The notes under the pieces were generated by a model. The model had not been told where the DNA came from and searched no databases. It saw nothing but the letters and a program-made list of their open reading frames with translations. Made by a program: the position numbers and the translations under genes. Shown here piece after piece: positions 1 through 7,920 of a stretch of 35,098 nt of DNA. Source of the DNA: Candidatus Omnitrophota bacterium (lineage in GTDB: Bacteria; Omnitrophota; Gorgyraeia; B26-G9); contig JAHITY010000118.1 in NCBI GenBank assembly GCA_018817165.1, positions 70,526 to 105,623 of the forward strand, given 5' to 3'. How positions within the stretch are numbered: the first letter of the stretch is position 1; every line of letters begins with the position of its first letter.

Positions 1-1
1 T

Positions 2-64
2 AAAACAGTAAATCGAGAAGTTTGCAGATTAAAGTTTTATGATTCTTTAAAAAGAATAAATTAA
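2..64 (+). CDS. 3' end of an upstream gene, cut by the window edge
   Basis: One frame is open from base 2 to a TAA at 62-64 and gives about 20 residues (KTVNREVCRLKFYDSLKRIN). The stop lies 12 bases before the ATPase A start, so it is probably the last codons of the preceding gene in the same operon. In Chlamydiae, spirochaetes and related bacteria the gene before subunit A is subunit E or a DUF2764 protein, so one of these is likely here. That is inference from gene order, because the tail itself is too short to assign. Confidence 0.45.
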   Translation, partial: KTVNREVCRLKFYDSLKRIN

Positions 65-76
65 TGCGGAGGGAAG

Positions 77-1834
77 ATGCCAACACAAGGACATGTTATT
101 GGGATAGTTTCAAATCTGATTACCATAGCAGTTGATGGGCCGGTAAGTCAGAATGAAATATGTTATATATCGCTTGATGATGTAAAATTAAAAGCAGAAG
201 TTATAAAAATAAACGGCAAAAATGTTTTTGCTCAGGTTTTTGAAAGCACTCGCGGCTTAACAGTAGGTTGTTTAGTGGAATTTACAGATCATTTATTAGA
301 AGTTGAACTTGGGCCGGGCATGTTATCCCGGAATTATGATGGTTTGCAAAATGATTTAGATGCGATGACCGGTGTTTTTCTGAAACGCGGTGAAATGACT
401 AATCCTTTTTCTTATGAAAAAAAATGGGATTTTACTGCTTTAGCAAAGAAAGCTGATAAAGTCCAAGCTGGAGACTGGTTGGGGGAAGTGCCGGAAAATT
501 TCATTAAGCATAAAATAATGGTACCTTTAAAACTTGAAGGAATCTGGCAAGTTGATTCGATTGTTGCTAAGGGCAGTTATACAGTTAAAGAGCCGGTAGC
601 GGTATTAAAAAATGCTAATGGTCAAAGTATTAAGGTTATGATGACGCAGTATTGGCCAGTAAAGGTCCCGATGAGGGGTTATGCGAACAAACCAATAGCC
701 TATAAGCCCTTGCAGACTGGGGTAAGACTTATTGATACGATTAATCCGATTGTTGAAGGAGGAACTGGATTTATCCCTGGTCCGTTTGGCTGCGGAAAAA
801 CAGTTTTGCAGCATATTATTGCTGCTAATGCTCAGGTGGACATGGTAATTATCTGCGCTTGCGGAGAACGGGCTAATGAAGTTGTGGAAATATTTAAAGA
901 GTTTCCGGAACTTGATGACCCGAATACCGGGCGCAAACTGATCGAGCGAACAATTATTATTTGTAATACATCCAATATGCCGGTGGCAGCGCGGGAAGCT
1001 TCGGTTTATACGGCAATGACTATTGCCGAATATTATCGTCAGATGGGAGTAAAGATATTGTTATTAGCTGATTCGACATCGCGTTGGGCTCAAGCCTTGC
1101 GGGAAATGTCCAATCGGATGGAAGAACTTCCTGGCCCGGATGCTTTTCCCATGGATCTTACGGCGATAATTGCCAATTTCTATGCAAGAGCTGGCTTGGT
1201 TGAATTGAATAATGGGCAGACAGGTTCAGTTACTTTTCTCGGTACAGTAAGTCCAGCTGGAGGAAATATGAAAGAACCAGTAACAGAATCAACTAAAAAA
1301 GTGGCAAGATGTTTTTACGCGCTTTCTCAGCAGCGGGCGGACAGTAAACGCTATCCTTCAATTGATACAATTGATAGCTATTCTAAATATCTTGAGTATA
1401 AAGAAGTGCAGGAATATTTAGAGGAAAATTTTGAGCCGCATTGGATTGAAAAAATCGCATATATTAAAGATATATTGCTGCGCGGAAAAGAAGCATATGA
1501 TCAGATAAATATTTTAGGGGATGACAGTGTTCCAATCGAGTATCATGAACGTTATTGGAAATCAGAATTGGTTGATTTCGGCTTTTTACAGCAGGATGCT
1601 TTTGATCCGGTGGATAAAGCGACTCCGCTGGAAAGACAGCGGTATATGATGGACATTATTTATAATATTTGTAAAGCTGATTTTAAATTCGATATTTTTT
1701 ACGAAGTGACAGCGTATTTTAAAAAAGTTATTAATATCATAAGGCAGCTTAATTTTTCCGAGTTTCAAAATGAAGCGTTTAAGAAGTTTGAAGATGAATT
1801 ACAAAGTGTTTTAATGGAAAGAAAAGTAGAATAG
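77..1834 (+). CDS. ntpA: V/A-type ATP synthase catalytic subunit A
   Basis: This is the catalytic subunit of the rotary V/A-type ATPase, which couples ATP hydrolysis or synthesis in the cytoplasmic head to ion flow through the membrane ring. The 585-residue length is normal for the family. The P-loop GPFGCGKT lies at about residues 235-242, followed by the conserved ACGERANEV block near 261-270 and an ADSTSRWAQA motif; the bulge region typical of subunit A occupies about residues 110-190. The ATG at 77 follows a GGAGGGA ribosome site at 68-74. Subunits B, D, I and K follow on the same strand. Assignment is secure; what cannot be told is whether the enzyme mainly makes or uses ATP. Confidence 0.97.
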   Translation: MPTQGHVIGIVSNLITIAVDGPVSQNEICYISLDDVKLKAEVIKINGKNVFAQVFESTRGLTVGCLVEFTDHLLEVELGPGMLSRNYDGLQNDLDAMTGVFLKRGEMTNPFSYEKKWDFTALAKKADKVQAGDWLGEVPENFIKHKIMVPLKLEGIWQVDSIVAKGSYTVKEPVAVLKNANGQSIKVMMTQYWPVKVPMRGYANKPIAYKPLQTGVRLIDTINPIVEGGTGFIPGPFGCGKTVLQHIIAANAQVDMVIICACGERANEVVEIFKEFPELDDPNTGRKLIERTIIICNTSNMPVAAREASVYTAMTIAEYYRQMGVKILLLADSTSRWAQALREMSNRMEELPGPDAFPMDLTAIIANFYARAGLVELNNGQTGSVTFLGTVSPAGGNMKEPVTESTKKVARCFYALSQQRADSKRYPSIDTIDSYSKYLEYKEVQEYLEENFEPHWIEKIAYIKDILLRGKEAYDQINILGDDSVPIEYHERYWKSELVDFGFLQQDAFDPVDKATPLERQRYMMDIIYNICKADFKFDIFYEVTAYFKKVINIIRQLNFSEFQNEAFKKFEDELQSVLMERKVE

Positions 1835-1845
1835 ATTATTGAAAG

Positions 1846-1914
1846 TCCCGCCTAAAAAGCGGCGGGATTAAGCAAAAGGGAAGGTAATATCCCGCCTAAA
1901 AAGCTGCGGGATTA
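1846..1914 (+). repeat. Pair of hairpin-forming 25-bp repeats between ATPase A and B
   Basis: Two nearly identical 25-bp units lie at 1846-1870 and 1890-1914, 44 bp apart. Each can fold: the first has a perfect 7-bp stem TCCCGCC/GGCGGGA, the second a 6-bp stem TCCCGC/GCGGGA around a loop rich in A. They differ at one base. Neither is followed by a T run, so they are not ordinary terminators. They look like a REP-type palindromic pair and could stabilise or process the mRNA between the two ATPase genes (inference). Confidence 0.7.
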
Positions 1915-1984
1915 AATTCGCGCATATGATTTATGTCGGCTTTGCCTCCATAAACCAAGCGGTCATTTAAGAAAGGAAAATATC

Positions 1985-3388
1985 ATGAGTCGCCAACCAC
2001 CTGCATTTAAAACGGTCTATACTAAGATCGAGCAGATTACGAAAGCAACTTGCTCCTTAAAAGCTCAGGGGATAGCAAATGAGGAAATGGCTACAATTGA
2101 TGGCCGTCCGGCTCAGGTAGTTAAAATTCAAGGGGATTTAGTTACTCTGCAAGTTTTTTCAGGAACTCAGGGAATCGGTACGGATGTTGATGTTATTTTT
2201 TTGGGTGAGCCTCCGACTTTGCGAGTTGGTCCTGATTTATCCGGGCGGTTTTTAAATGCCTATGGCCAGCCGATTGATGACGGGCCGGATCTTGAAGGTA
2301 TAAAAACCGCTATTGGCGGTCCGAGTGTTAATCCGGTAAGGCGGGCACAGCCTTCTGAGCTGATCAGCACCGGGATTGCCGGAATTGATCTGAATAATAC
2401 TCTGGTTACCGGACAGAAAATTCCTTTTTTCGCTGATCCTGATCAGCCGTATAATCAGGTAATGGCTAATGTCGCGCTGCGGGCTCAAGCGGATAGAATT
2501 ATTCTCGGAGGCATGGGGCTTTCTAATGATGATTATCTGTATTATCGTCGGGTTTTTGAAGATGCCGGAGTTTTAGAGAAAATCACTTGTTTTATTAATA
2601 CTAATGATGATCCTCCGGTAGAAAGATTATTGGTTCCGGATATGGTTTTGGCTGCCGCGGAATATTTTGCAGTGGAAAAAAAAGAAAAAGTATTGGTTTT
2701 ACTTACAGACATGACTTTGTTTTGTGATGCTTTGAGTATTGTTTCTAATCGAATGGATCAAATCCCGAGTAAAGACAGCATGCCTGGATCTTTGTACAGT
2801 GATTTGGCGAAAATATATGAAAAAGCAGCACAATTTCAAGAAGGTTCAATAACGATTATCGCGGTCACAACTCTCAGCGGCGGAGATATTACTCATGCTA
2901 TTCCGGATAATACCGGGTATATTACTGAGGGGCAGCTGTTCTTGAGGCGGAATACTGACATATCTAAAGTTATTGTCGATCCCTTTAGAAGCCTTTCCCG
3001 GCTGAAACAATTGGTTATTGGTAAAAGAACAAGGGAAGATCATTCGCATGTAATGAATGCCGGCGTTAGGCTTTATTCGGATGCGGCAAATTCAAAGACA
3101 AAAAAAGAAAATGGTTTTGATCTCACTGATTATGATGAGCGGACATTGAAATTTGCTTATGATTATGCTTTGGAATTATTAGCGATTGATATTAATATTG
3201 ATATGGAAAAAATGCTGGATAAAGCTTGGGAGTTGTTTGCTAAATATTTTGAAAGAGATGAAGTCGCGATTAAAGAAGAAATAATGAGTAAATATTGGCC
3301 GAAAGATGCTGAAGGTTTGAAACAAAAGACTAAAGACGAAGAGCAGAAGCCAGAAGACGGAAAAGCGAAGGCTGAAGACGGAAGCTGA
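1985..3388 (+). CDS. ntpB: V/A-type ATP synthase regulatory subunit B
   Basis: This is the non-catalytic B subunit that alternates with A in the ATPase head. As expected, it has no Walker A loop: the corresponding place reads IPFFADPDQPYNQ at about residues 145-157. The rest follows the family, for example SNRMDQIPSKDSMPGSLYSDLA and a C-terminal helical domain ending near KYWPK. At 467 residues it is somewhat long because of a charged tail from about residue 448 (KTKDEEQ, KPEDGKA, KAEDGS), encoded by a heptanucleotide repeat tract and probably not functional. The ATG at 1985 follows an AAGAAAGGA ribosome site. The gap of 150 bp from subunit A holds a pair of hairpin repeats. Confidence 0.96.
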   Translation: MSRQPPAFKTVYTKIEQITKATCSLKAQGIANEEMATIDGRPAQVVKIQGDLVTLQVFSGTQGIGTDVDVIFLGEPPTLRVGPDLSGRFLNAYGQPIDDGPDLEGIKTAIGGPSVNPVRRAQPSELISTGIAGIDLNNTLVTGQKIPFFADPDQPYNQVMANVALRAQADRIILGGMGLSNDDYLYYRRVFEDAGVLEKITCFINTNDDPPVERLLVPDMVLAAAEYFAVEKKEKVLVLLTDMTLFCDALSIVSNRMDQIPSKDSMPGSLYSDLAKIYEKAAQFQEGSITIIAVTTLSGGDITHAIPDNTGYITEGQLFLRRNTDISKVIVDPFRSLSRLKQLVIGKRTREDHSHVMNAGVRLYSDAANSKTKKENGFDLTDYDERTLKFAYDYALELLAIDINIDMEKMLDKAWELFAKYFERDEVAIKEEIMSKYWPKDAEGLKQKTKDEEQKPEDGKAKAEDGS

Positions 3389-3389
3389 A
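3327..3389 (+). repeat. Heptanucleotide tandem tract forming the 3' end of ntpB
   Basis: Nine consecutive 7-base units can be marked off from 3327 to 3389, all variants of AGACGGA, such as AGACTAA, AGACGAA, AGCCAGA and AGGCTGA. Three units make 21 bases, so the protein shows a 7-residue repeat (KTKDEEQ, KPEDGKA, KAEDGS). The stop codon at 3386-3388 lies inside the last unit, so the tract has supplied the gene's present stop. Similar 7-base tracts occur at several other points of the window. Confidence 0.8.
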
Positions 3390-3402
3390 GAAAGGTTGGA
3401 CA

Positions 3403-3526
3403 GGCAAAAACACATCTTTTCACTAAGCCTGAGCCTGCATCGTGCAGGCCCAGCCGCGCGTTCTCACTATTTTGACATCCCTGGCAAAATTACGTTCGAA
3501 AGCGCCGCTCAAAGAGAATTTTTGCC
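3403..3526 (+). repeat. MITE-like hairpin element, copy A
   Basis: This 124-bp element is bounded by GGCAAAAA at 3403-3410 and its inverse TTTTTGCC at 3519-3526. It contains a perfect 7-bp hairpin GCCTGCA/TGCAGGC at 3433-3449. The first 67 bp (3403-3469) match, with two differences, the inverted complement of 7415-7481, and the last 28 bp (3499-3526) match that of 7289-7316 exactly; the middle differs. There is no transposase gene and no clear target-site duplication. It is more GC-rich than its surroundings. A small non-autonomous mobile element or a structured repeat is the best reading. Confidence 0.75.
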
Positions 3527-3612
3527 CGGACTATCTATATTGAAGTATTTATCAAATAGTTTTTTTATGTAATACGTTAATACAGTTGAAAGTTTTTAAA
3601 GTAAAAAGTTCT

Positions 3613-3647
3613 AACTCGCAACTAGTAACTAAACGCAATACGAAACA
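3613..3647 (+). repeat. Degenerate heptanucleotide tract before ntpD
   Basis: Five 7-base units can be marked off: AACTCGC, AACTAGT, AACTAAA, CGCAATA and CGAAACA. The tract sits between hairpin element copy A and the ribosome site of ntpD (AGAGG at 3647-3651). Only the first three units are clearly alike. Confidence 0.5.
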
Positions 3648-3658
3648 GAGGTTAAAGC

Positions 3659-4249
3659 GTGGCACAGATACAATATAATAAAACAGCTTTGCTTAAGATT
3701 AATAAAGACTTGTCGATGCGGCAGAATGCTTTGCCGGTTTTAAGAAGCAAGGAATCAGCATTAAGAGCTGAGACAAGAAAAATCAGAGCAAAAATTAAAG
3801 GATTAGAGGCGGGTTATGACGCGACTCTGGCATTGCTTGAGCCGATGCAGCGCTTATGGGTAGAATTTCCGAACATTGTTAAAATTGAAAAAGTTAATTT
3901 TAAAAAGAAAAAAATAGCGAGTTTGGCGGTGTATATTATTGAAAGTATTGATTTTAACACAGAAAATATAAACTTTTTTGCTTATCCGAGTTGGGTTATC
4001 CAAGGTATTGAAAACTTAAAAGAAGTATTACAACTTAAATTAGAATTAGTTAATGAGAATAATATTTTAGAAAGCGTGGAATACGCGCGTCGGAAAACAA
4101 CGCAAAAAGTTAATCTGTATGAGAAAGTGCAGATACCTTTGTTTGAAGAATCTATTCGTCGGATCAAGCGGTTTTTAGAAGATCAGGATAATTTGTCTAA
4201 GTCTTCGCAAAAAGTAATTAAAAACCGAATGGAGGCAGCTTTAATATGA
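3659..4249 (+). CDS. ntpD: V/A-type ATP synthase central stalk subunit D
   Basis: Subunit D forms the coiled-coil rotor shaft that links the A/B head to the membrane ring. The 196-residue protein has the expected long N-terminal and C-terminal helices; the N-terminal pattern NKTALLKINKDLSMRQNALPVLRSKESAL is characteristic. The start is a GTG at 3659 with AGAGG at 3647-3651, seven bases upstream. It overlaps subunit I by four bases (ATGA), so these two are translationally coupled. The gap of 270 bp before it, filled with repeats, is unusual inside an ATPase operon. Confidence 0.95.
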   Translation: MAQIQYNKTALLKINKDLSMRQNALPVLRSKESALRAETRKIRAKIKGLEAGYDATLALLEPMQRLWVEFPNIVKIEKVNFKKKKIASLAVYIIESIDFNTENINFFAYPSWVIQGIENLKEVLQLKLELVNENNILESVEYARRKTTQKVNLYEKVQIPLFEESIRRIKRFLEDQDNLSKSSQKVIKNRMEAALI

Positions 4250-6033
4250 TCGCTCCTATGGAAAAAGTTACAGTTTTTATTTTTCATAAAATCAAAGAAG
4301 ATTTTTTAGCGGCTTTGCAGTCGCTGGGTCTTTTACATATAACGCAGGAGAAAAAAGACGCTGATCAGCAGTTAAAATTAATTCAGTCAGAAATAATGCG
4401 CTGTGAACTATTTTTAAAAGCAGCTAAAAAAATAAAAGAGGGTTTAGTTTCTGGTCAATTACCCAATGAATTTAAGGCTAAGCAGGATTTTGAACTGGTA
4501 GAGTTGTTTGAAAAAATAAAATTAGAGTTAACAGAAGCAACAGATAATTTAGAGAAAACAGAAAAAGAAATCCGTAATCTTGCTCCTTGGGGAGAATTTG
4601 AGCGCAAAGCAATCGAGCGCTTGAATAGCTCGGGAGTAAAGGTCAGGTTTTTTATTAGTCCAATTAAAAAATTCAGTTTGGATGATTTAGACGAAAGCAT
4701 TTGCGCCCATGAGATCTCCAGAGATAAAACCTATGTTTATTTTGTTGTTTTTGAAAAAGATCAGCAAATAAAACTGGATTGTGATGAATTTTTTTATCCG
4801 GCAGTGAGTATCCAGGCGCTTGAGCAGCAAGCTTTAGAACTGAGCAAACAAATCGAAGAAAAAAATAAACTAATATTAATGATCAGCGCGGAAAATAAAC
4901 AAGTGCAGGATTATTCCAATCAGCAAAAAACTCGCTTGAATTATCTACTGGTCAGCAATAATTTAGCGCATGCTGCCGAGGAGAAAGTTTTTATCATAAA
5001 TGGTTGGCTGCCCAGACAGCAGAAAGCTGACATGGAGCAGTTTCTGGAAAAACAGGATGTTTATTTTTATTTTAGTCAACCGGAATCAGGTGAGGATGTG
5101 CCGGTTTTACTAAAAAATAATTGGTTTAGTAAATTATTTGAGCCGATAACTAAGATGTTTGCTTTGCCGCAATATTCAGAAATGGATTTAACGGCTTTTT
5201 TTGCTCCGTTTTTTACCTTGTTTTTTGGCTTTTGTCTGGGAGACGCAGGTTATGGGTTAATTATTTTGGTTATCTGTGCAATTTTCTGGAAAAGAGTTTC
5301 TATAGAGCAAAGGCCATTTTTGACTTTGGGCGCGGTTTTTGGTTTATCAACATTTTTGTTCGGACTTGTTTCCGGGAATTTATTTGGAGTAGATCTAGTT
5401 AAAATAGATATTTTCAAAAACTTTGTTTTATTGAATCAAGACCAGCTGTTCTATTTGTCACTTAAAATCGGGATAGTTCAGATATTTTTTGGATTGGTTT
5501 TAAAGGCAATTAATAAATTTCGCCAATTTGGTTTTTCGGCAAGCATATCAACCTGGGGATGGCTGGTGCTGCTTACTGGTATTTTGCCTTGGGTCTTGGC
5601 TTTTTTAGCTAATAAACCGTCAGCTGTATGGGCTAATTATTGTATGCTGACAGGGTTTGTTCTGATTTTGTTTTTTAATGACTTAAAAGCAAATATATTT
5701 GTTCGTGTCGGTAAAGGTCTTTGGGAATTGTATGGAGGTCTTACCGGGTTTTTGGGTGATGTTTTAAGTTATGTGCGTTTATTTGCTTTGGGCATTTCCG
5801 GCGCGATTTTAGGACTTGTAGTCAATGAAATCGGGATGCAATTCAGAGCAATACCTTATATTGGTTTTTTTATTACTTTTGTTTTTTTAGTAGTTGGACA
5901 TACTGCAAATTTGCTTTTATGCGGTTTGTCTAGCTTTGTTCATCCATTGCGACTTACATTTGTAGAGTTTTATAAAAATGCCGGTTTTGAAGGCGGAGGA
6001 AGAGCGTATCTTCCGTTTAAAAATGTTAAATAA
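4246..6033 (+). CDS. ntpI: V/A-type ATP synthase membrane subunit I (a subunit)
   Basis: This is the stator membrane subunit that forms the ion half-channels against the K ring. The 595-residue protein has a soluble, helix-rich N-terminal half (to about residue 310) and a C-terminal half with seven to eight membrane segments. The block GDVLSYVRLFALGISGAILG contains the arginine (about residue 511) that matches the essential arginine of the family. Start ATG overlaps the end of ntpD by four bases; the upstream GGAGG lies inside ntpD. The length is normal for bacterial NtpI. Confidence 0.96.
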   Translation: MIAPMEKVTVFIFHKIKEDFLAALQSLGLLHITQEKKDADQQLKLIQSEIMRCELFLKAAKKIKEGLVSGQLPNEFKAKQDFELVELFEKIKLELTEATDNLEKTEKEIRNLAPWGEFERKAIERLNSSGVKVRFFISPIKKFSLDDLDESICAHEISRDKTYVYFVVFEKDQQIKLDCDEFFYPAVSIQALEQQALELSKQIEEKNKLILMISAENKQVQDYSNQQKTRLNYLLVSNNLAHAAEEKVFIINGWLPRQQKADMEQFLEKQDVYFYFSQPESGEDVPVLLKNNWFSKLFEPITKMFALPQYSEMDLTAFFAPFFTLFFGFCLGDAGYGLIILVICAIFWKRVSIEQRPFLTLGAVFGLSTFLFGLVSGNLFGVDLVKIDIFKNFVLLNQDQLFYLSLKIGIVQIFFGLVLKAINKFRQFGFSASISTWGWLVLLTGILPWVLAFLANKPSAVWANYCMLTGFVLILFFNDLKANIFVRVGKGLWELYGGLTGFLGDVLSYVRLFALGISGAILGLVVNEIGMQFRAIPYIGFFITFVFLVVGHTANLLLCGLSSFVHPLRLTFVEFYKNAGFEGGGRAYLPFKNVK

Positions 6034-6040
6034 TAAATAA

Positions 6041-6520
<480 letters not shown>

Positions 6521-6535
6521 ATTTAAAGTTAATTA

Positions 6536-6571
6536 AAAGCGGATGAAAAATAATTCATCCGCTTTTTTTTT
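6536..6571 (+). terminator. Rho-independent terminator of the ATPase operon
   Basis: A perfect 12-bp inverted repeat AAAGCGGATGAA / TTCATCCGCTTT (6536-6547 and 6554-6565) with a six-base loop runs straight into a T run. It lies 16 bases after the ntpK stop. Confidence 0.92.
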
Positions 6572-6593
6572 ATTAAAATATCTGATTTTTAGG

Positions 6594-6599
6594 TATAAT
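6594..6599 (+). promoter_or_regulatory. Candidate -10 box for the adenosine-specific kinase gene
   Basis: A perfect TATAAT lies 65 bp before the next start codon and just after the ATPase terminator. No good -35 hexamer is visible at the usual distance, so this rests on the -10 and on context. Confidence 0.4.
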
Positions 6600-6663
6600 T
6601 AATAGTTGTTATAAGTTTGCTGAAAGATTTTATTTAATTAACTCTTATCCCTAGGAGGATAGC

Positions 6664-7146
6664 ATGGAAATTGATAATGTGAAAATTGATATACCCGAAG
6701 GAGCAAATGTAATAATCGGACAAAGTCATTTTATTAAAACAGTGGAAGATATATCTGAAGCGCTGATTTCCACGGTCCCGGGAATAAAATTCGGCCTGAG
6801 TTTTTGTGAGGCATCCGGGGCTTGTCTGGTGCGCTCTCAAGGCAATGATATTGACTTAGAAAAAGCGGCTCAAAAAGCAGCAATCGATATTGGGGCAGGG
6901 CATTGTTTTGTTTTGTTTTTAAAAAATGCCTTTCCGATCAATGTTATGCGAGCAATCCGGGAGGTGCCTGAGGTTTGTCAGATTTTCTGCGCAACGGCTA
7001 ATCTGTTAGAAGTTATTACTGCGGAAACTGCGCAGGGTAAAGGGATTTTAGGGGTTATCGATGGGGAAAAGCCAAAAGGTATAGAAAAAGAACAAGATAT
7101 TAAATGGCGTAAGGATCTTTTGCGCACTTTAAAATATAAACTTTAA
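6664..7146 (+). CDS. Adenosine-specific kinase family protein (PF04008)
   Basis: The 160-residue protein matches the adenosine-specific kinase family (formerly DUF355) along its whole length, including VIIGQSHFIKTVEDI at the N-terminus, VPGIKFGLSFCEASGACLVR, GAGHCFVLFLKNAFPINVM, VCQIFCATAN and the ending DIKWRKDLLR..YKL. The family is known mainly from structural genomics of thermophiles and binds adenosine; its physiological reaction is poorly defined. The ATG at 6664 follows a near-ideal AGGAGG at 6653-6658. It stands alone between a terminator and a repeat-rich gap, so it is probably its own transcript. Confidence 0.88.
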   Translation: MEIDNVKIDIPEGANVIIGQSHFIKTVEDISEALISTVPGIKFGLSFCEASGACLVRSQGNDIDLEKAAQKAAIDIGAGHCFVLFLKNAFPINVMRAIREVPEVCQIFCATANLLEVITAETAQGKGILGVIDGEKPKGIEKEQDIKWRKDLLRTLKYKL

Positions 7147-7160
7147 TAAAAAGCAGCGTA

Positions 7161-7184
7161 TAGCGATTAGCGGTTAGCGGATAG
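7161..7184 (+). repeat. Heptanucleotide tandem tract
   Basis: Three 7-base units TAGCGAT, TAGCGGT and TAGCGGA followed by a partial fourth. This is the clearest intergenic example of the 7-base tracts in the window. It lies at the start of the 403-bp gap 7147-7549, which otherwise holds hairpin element copy B and a second heptamer tract; I see no gene in that gap. Confidence 0.65.
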
Positions 7185-7288
7185 TGAAAATGTTGTGGTA
7201 TCCTGAAATAGGTTGACAGAAAAGCAGAAATAAAGTTACCAGGCTAGAAAGACAATTTTGTAGAGTTGGTAAAATTAGAATCTTGATA

Positions 7289-7481
7289 GGCAAAAATTCT
7301 CTTTGAGCGGCGCTTTAAATGAGAGCCTGACTTACGGAGTGTTAACGAAGGTAAGTCAGCCTGCTCGAATTTAGTCCGAAATATTTGCGACCTAGCATAT
7401 ATTTTCGGAATCCTTAGTGAGAACGCGCGGCTGGGCCTGCACGATGCAGGCTCAGGCTTAGCGAAAAGACGTGTTTTTGCC
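7289..7481 (-). repeat. MITE-like hairpin element, copy B (inverted relative to copy A)
   Basis: This 193-bp element is bounded by GGCAAAAA (7289-7296) and TTTTTGCC (7474-7481). On the minus strand its first 67 bp and last 28 bp match copy A; the middle 98 bp are extra and contain a further hairpin, CTGACTTAC/GTAAGTCAG at about 7328-7354, plus an imperfect one around CCGAAATAT / ATTTTCGG. No transposase and no target duplication are seen. An open frame crosses the element on the minus strand, but the two copies differ by amino-acid-changing bases and copy A is interrupted, so it is not taken as a gene. Confidence 0.75.
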
Positions 7482-7503
7482 GTGTACACATGGACATAAT
7501 AAT

Positions 7504-7552
7504 ATAACTAGAAACTAAAAAAGCATAAACGGGTTAACGGGGTAGCGGATTG
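7504..7552 (+). repeat. Degenerate heptanucleotide tract reaching the ygbA start codon
   Basis: Seven 7-base steps (ATAACTA, GAAACTA, AAAAAGC, ATAAACG, GGTTAAC, GGGGTAG, CGGATTG) can be laid out. Similarity between units is loose, in pairs. The last step contains the TTG proposed as the start of the next gene. Confidence 0.45.
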
Positions 7553-7846
7553 CAAAAAGAAAAAGATACAATTGCAGTAATGATGAAAATATATTGTCAT
7601 GCTCATCATAAATGTTTCAAAAATTTATGTGAGCAGTGTGATGCTCTTAAAAAATATGCAGATAAAAAGCTGGATAATTGTGTTTTTGGAGATGCTAAAC
7701 CGGCTTGCAGCAAGTGCCAAGTTCATTGTTATTCGCCTGACCAGCGGGATTTAATTTTAAAAGTTATGCGATTTGCTGGTCCAAAAATGATCAGTAAACA
7801 TCCTATTTTAGCAATTAGGCATATTTTTAATGCTTTTAAAAAATAA
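7550..7846 (+). CDS. YgbA-like Cys-rich protein (nitrous oxide-stimulated promoter family)
   Basis: The 98-residue protein fits the YgbA family (PF11756), named for a nitrogen-oxide-responsive gene of E. coli; molecular function is not firmly known. Eight cysteines are visible at about residues 16, 22, 27, 30, 44, 53, 56 and 60, in the family pattern YCHAHHK, LCEQC, CVFGDAKPACSKCQVHCY, then MRFAGPKM and HPILAIRHIF. Such spacing suggests a metal or Fe-S site. The start used is TTG at 7550, because family members begin with a similar KEKDTIAVMMKIYC stretch; the nearest in-frame ATG (7580) would trim ten residues. No convincing ribosome site is seen for either. Confidence 0.82.
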   Translation: MQKEKDTIAVMMKIYCHAHHKCFKNLCEQCDALKKYADKKLDNCVFGDAKPACSKCQVHCYSPDQRDLILKVMRFAGPKMISKHPILAIRHIFNAFKK

Positions 7847-7862
7847 ATAGAGAAATCGCTGT

Positions 7863-7891
7863 TTGACATTGATTTCATTTTAAGGTAAGCT
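7863..7891 (+). promoter_or_regulatory. Candidate promoter for the Cys-rich gene at 7921
   Basis: A perfect TTGACA at 7863-7868 is followed after 17 bases by TAAGCT at 7886-7891, a weak -10. A T/A-rich TATATA follows slightly further on. The -35 carries most of the evidence. Confidence 0.45.
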
Positions 7892-7920
7892 TTATATAGG
7901 GGGAAAGAGAGGTTAAAGCT

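Noticed and set aside
1846-1914. Terminators between ATPase A and B
   Set aside because: The hairpins lack a following T run, and ending transcription inside the ATPase operon would be unexpected.
3403-3526. Element A as a transposon with target-site duplication
   Set aside because: No duplicated flanking bases can be seen next to GGCAAAAA and TTTTTGCC in either copy, so true transposition is not shown; only the term MITE-like is used.
3327-3647. CRISPR array from the repeated units
   Set aside because: Units are 7 bases with no spacers; there are no cas genes nearby.
7244-7489. 81-codon frame on the minus strand across hairpin element B
   Set aside because: It reads straight through a structured repeat; the matching part of copy A has a stop, and the differences between copies change amino acids. 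It has no recognisable domain.
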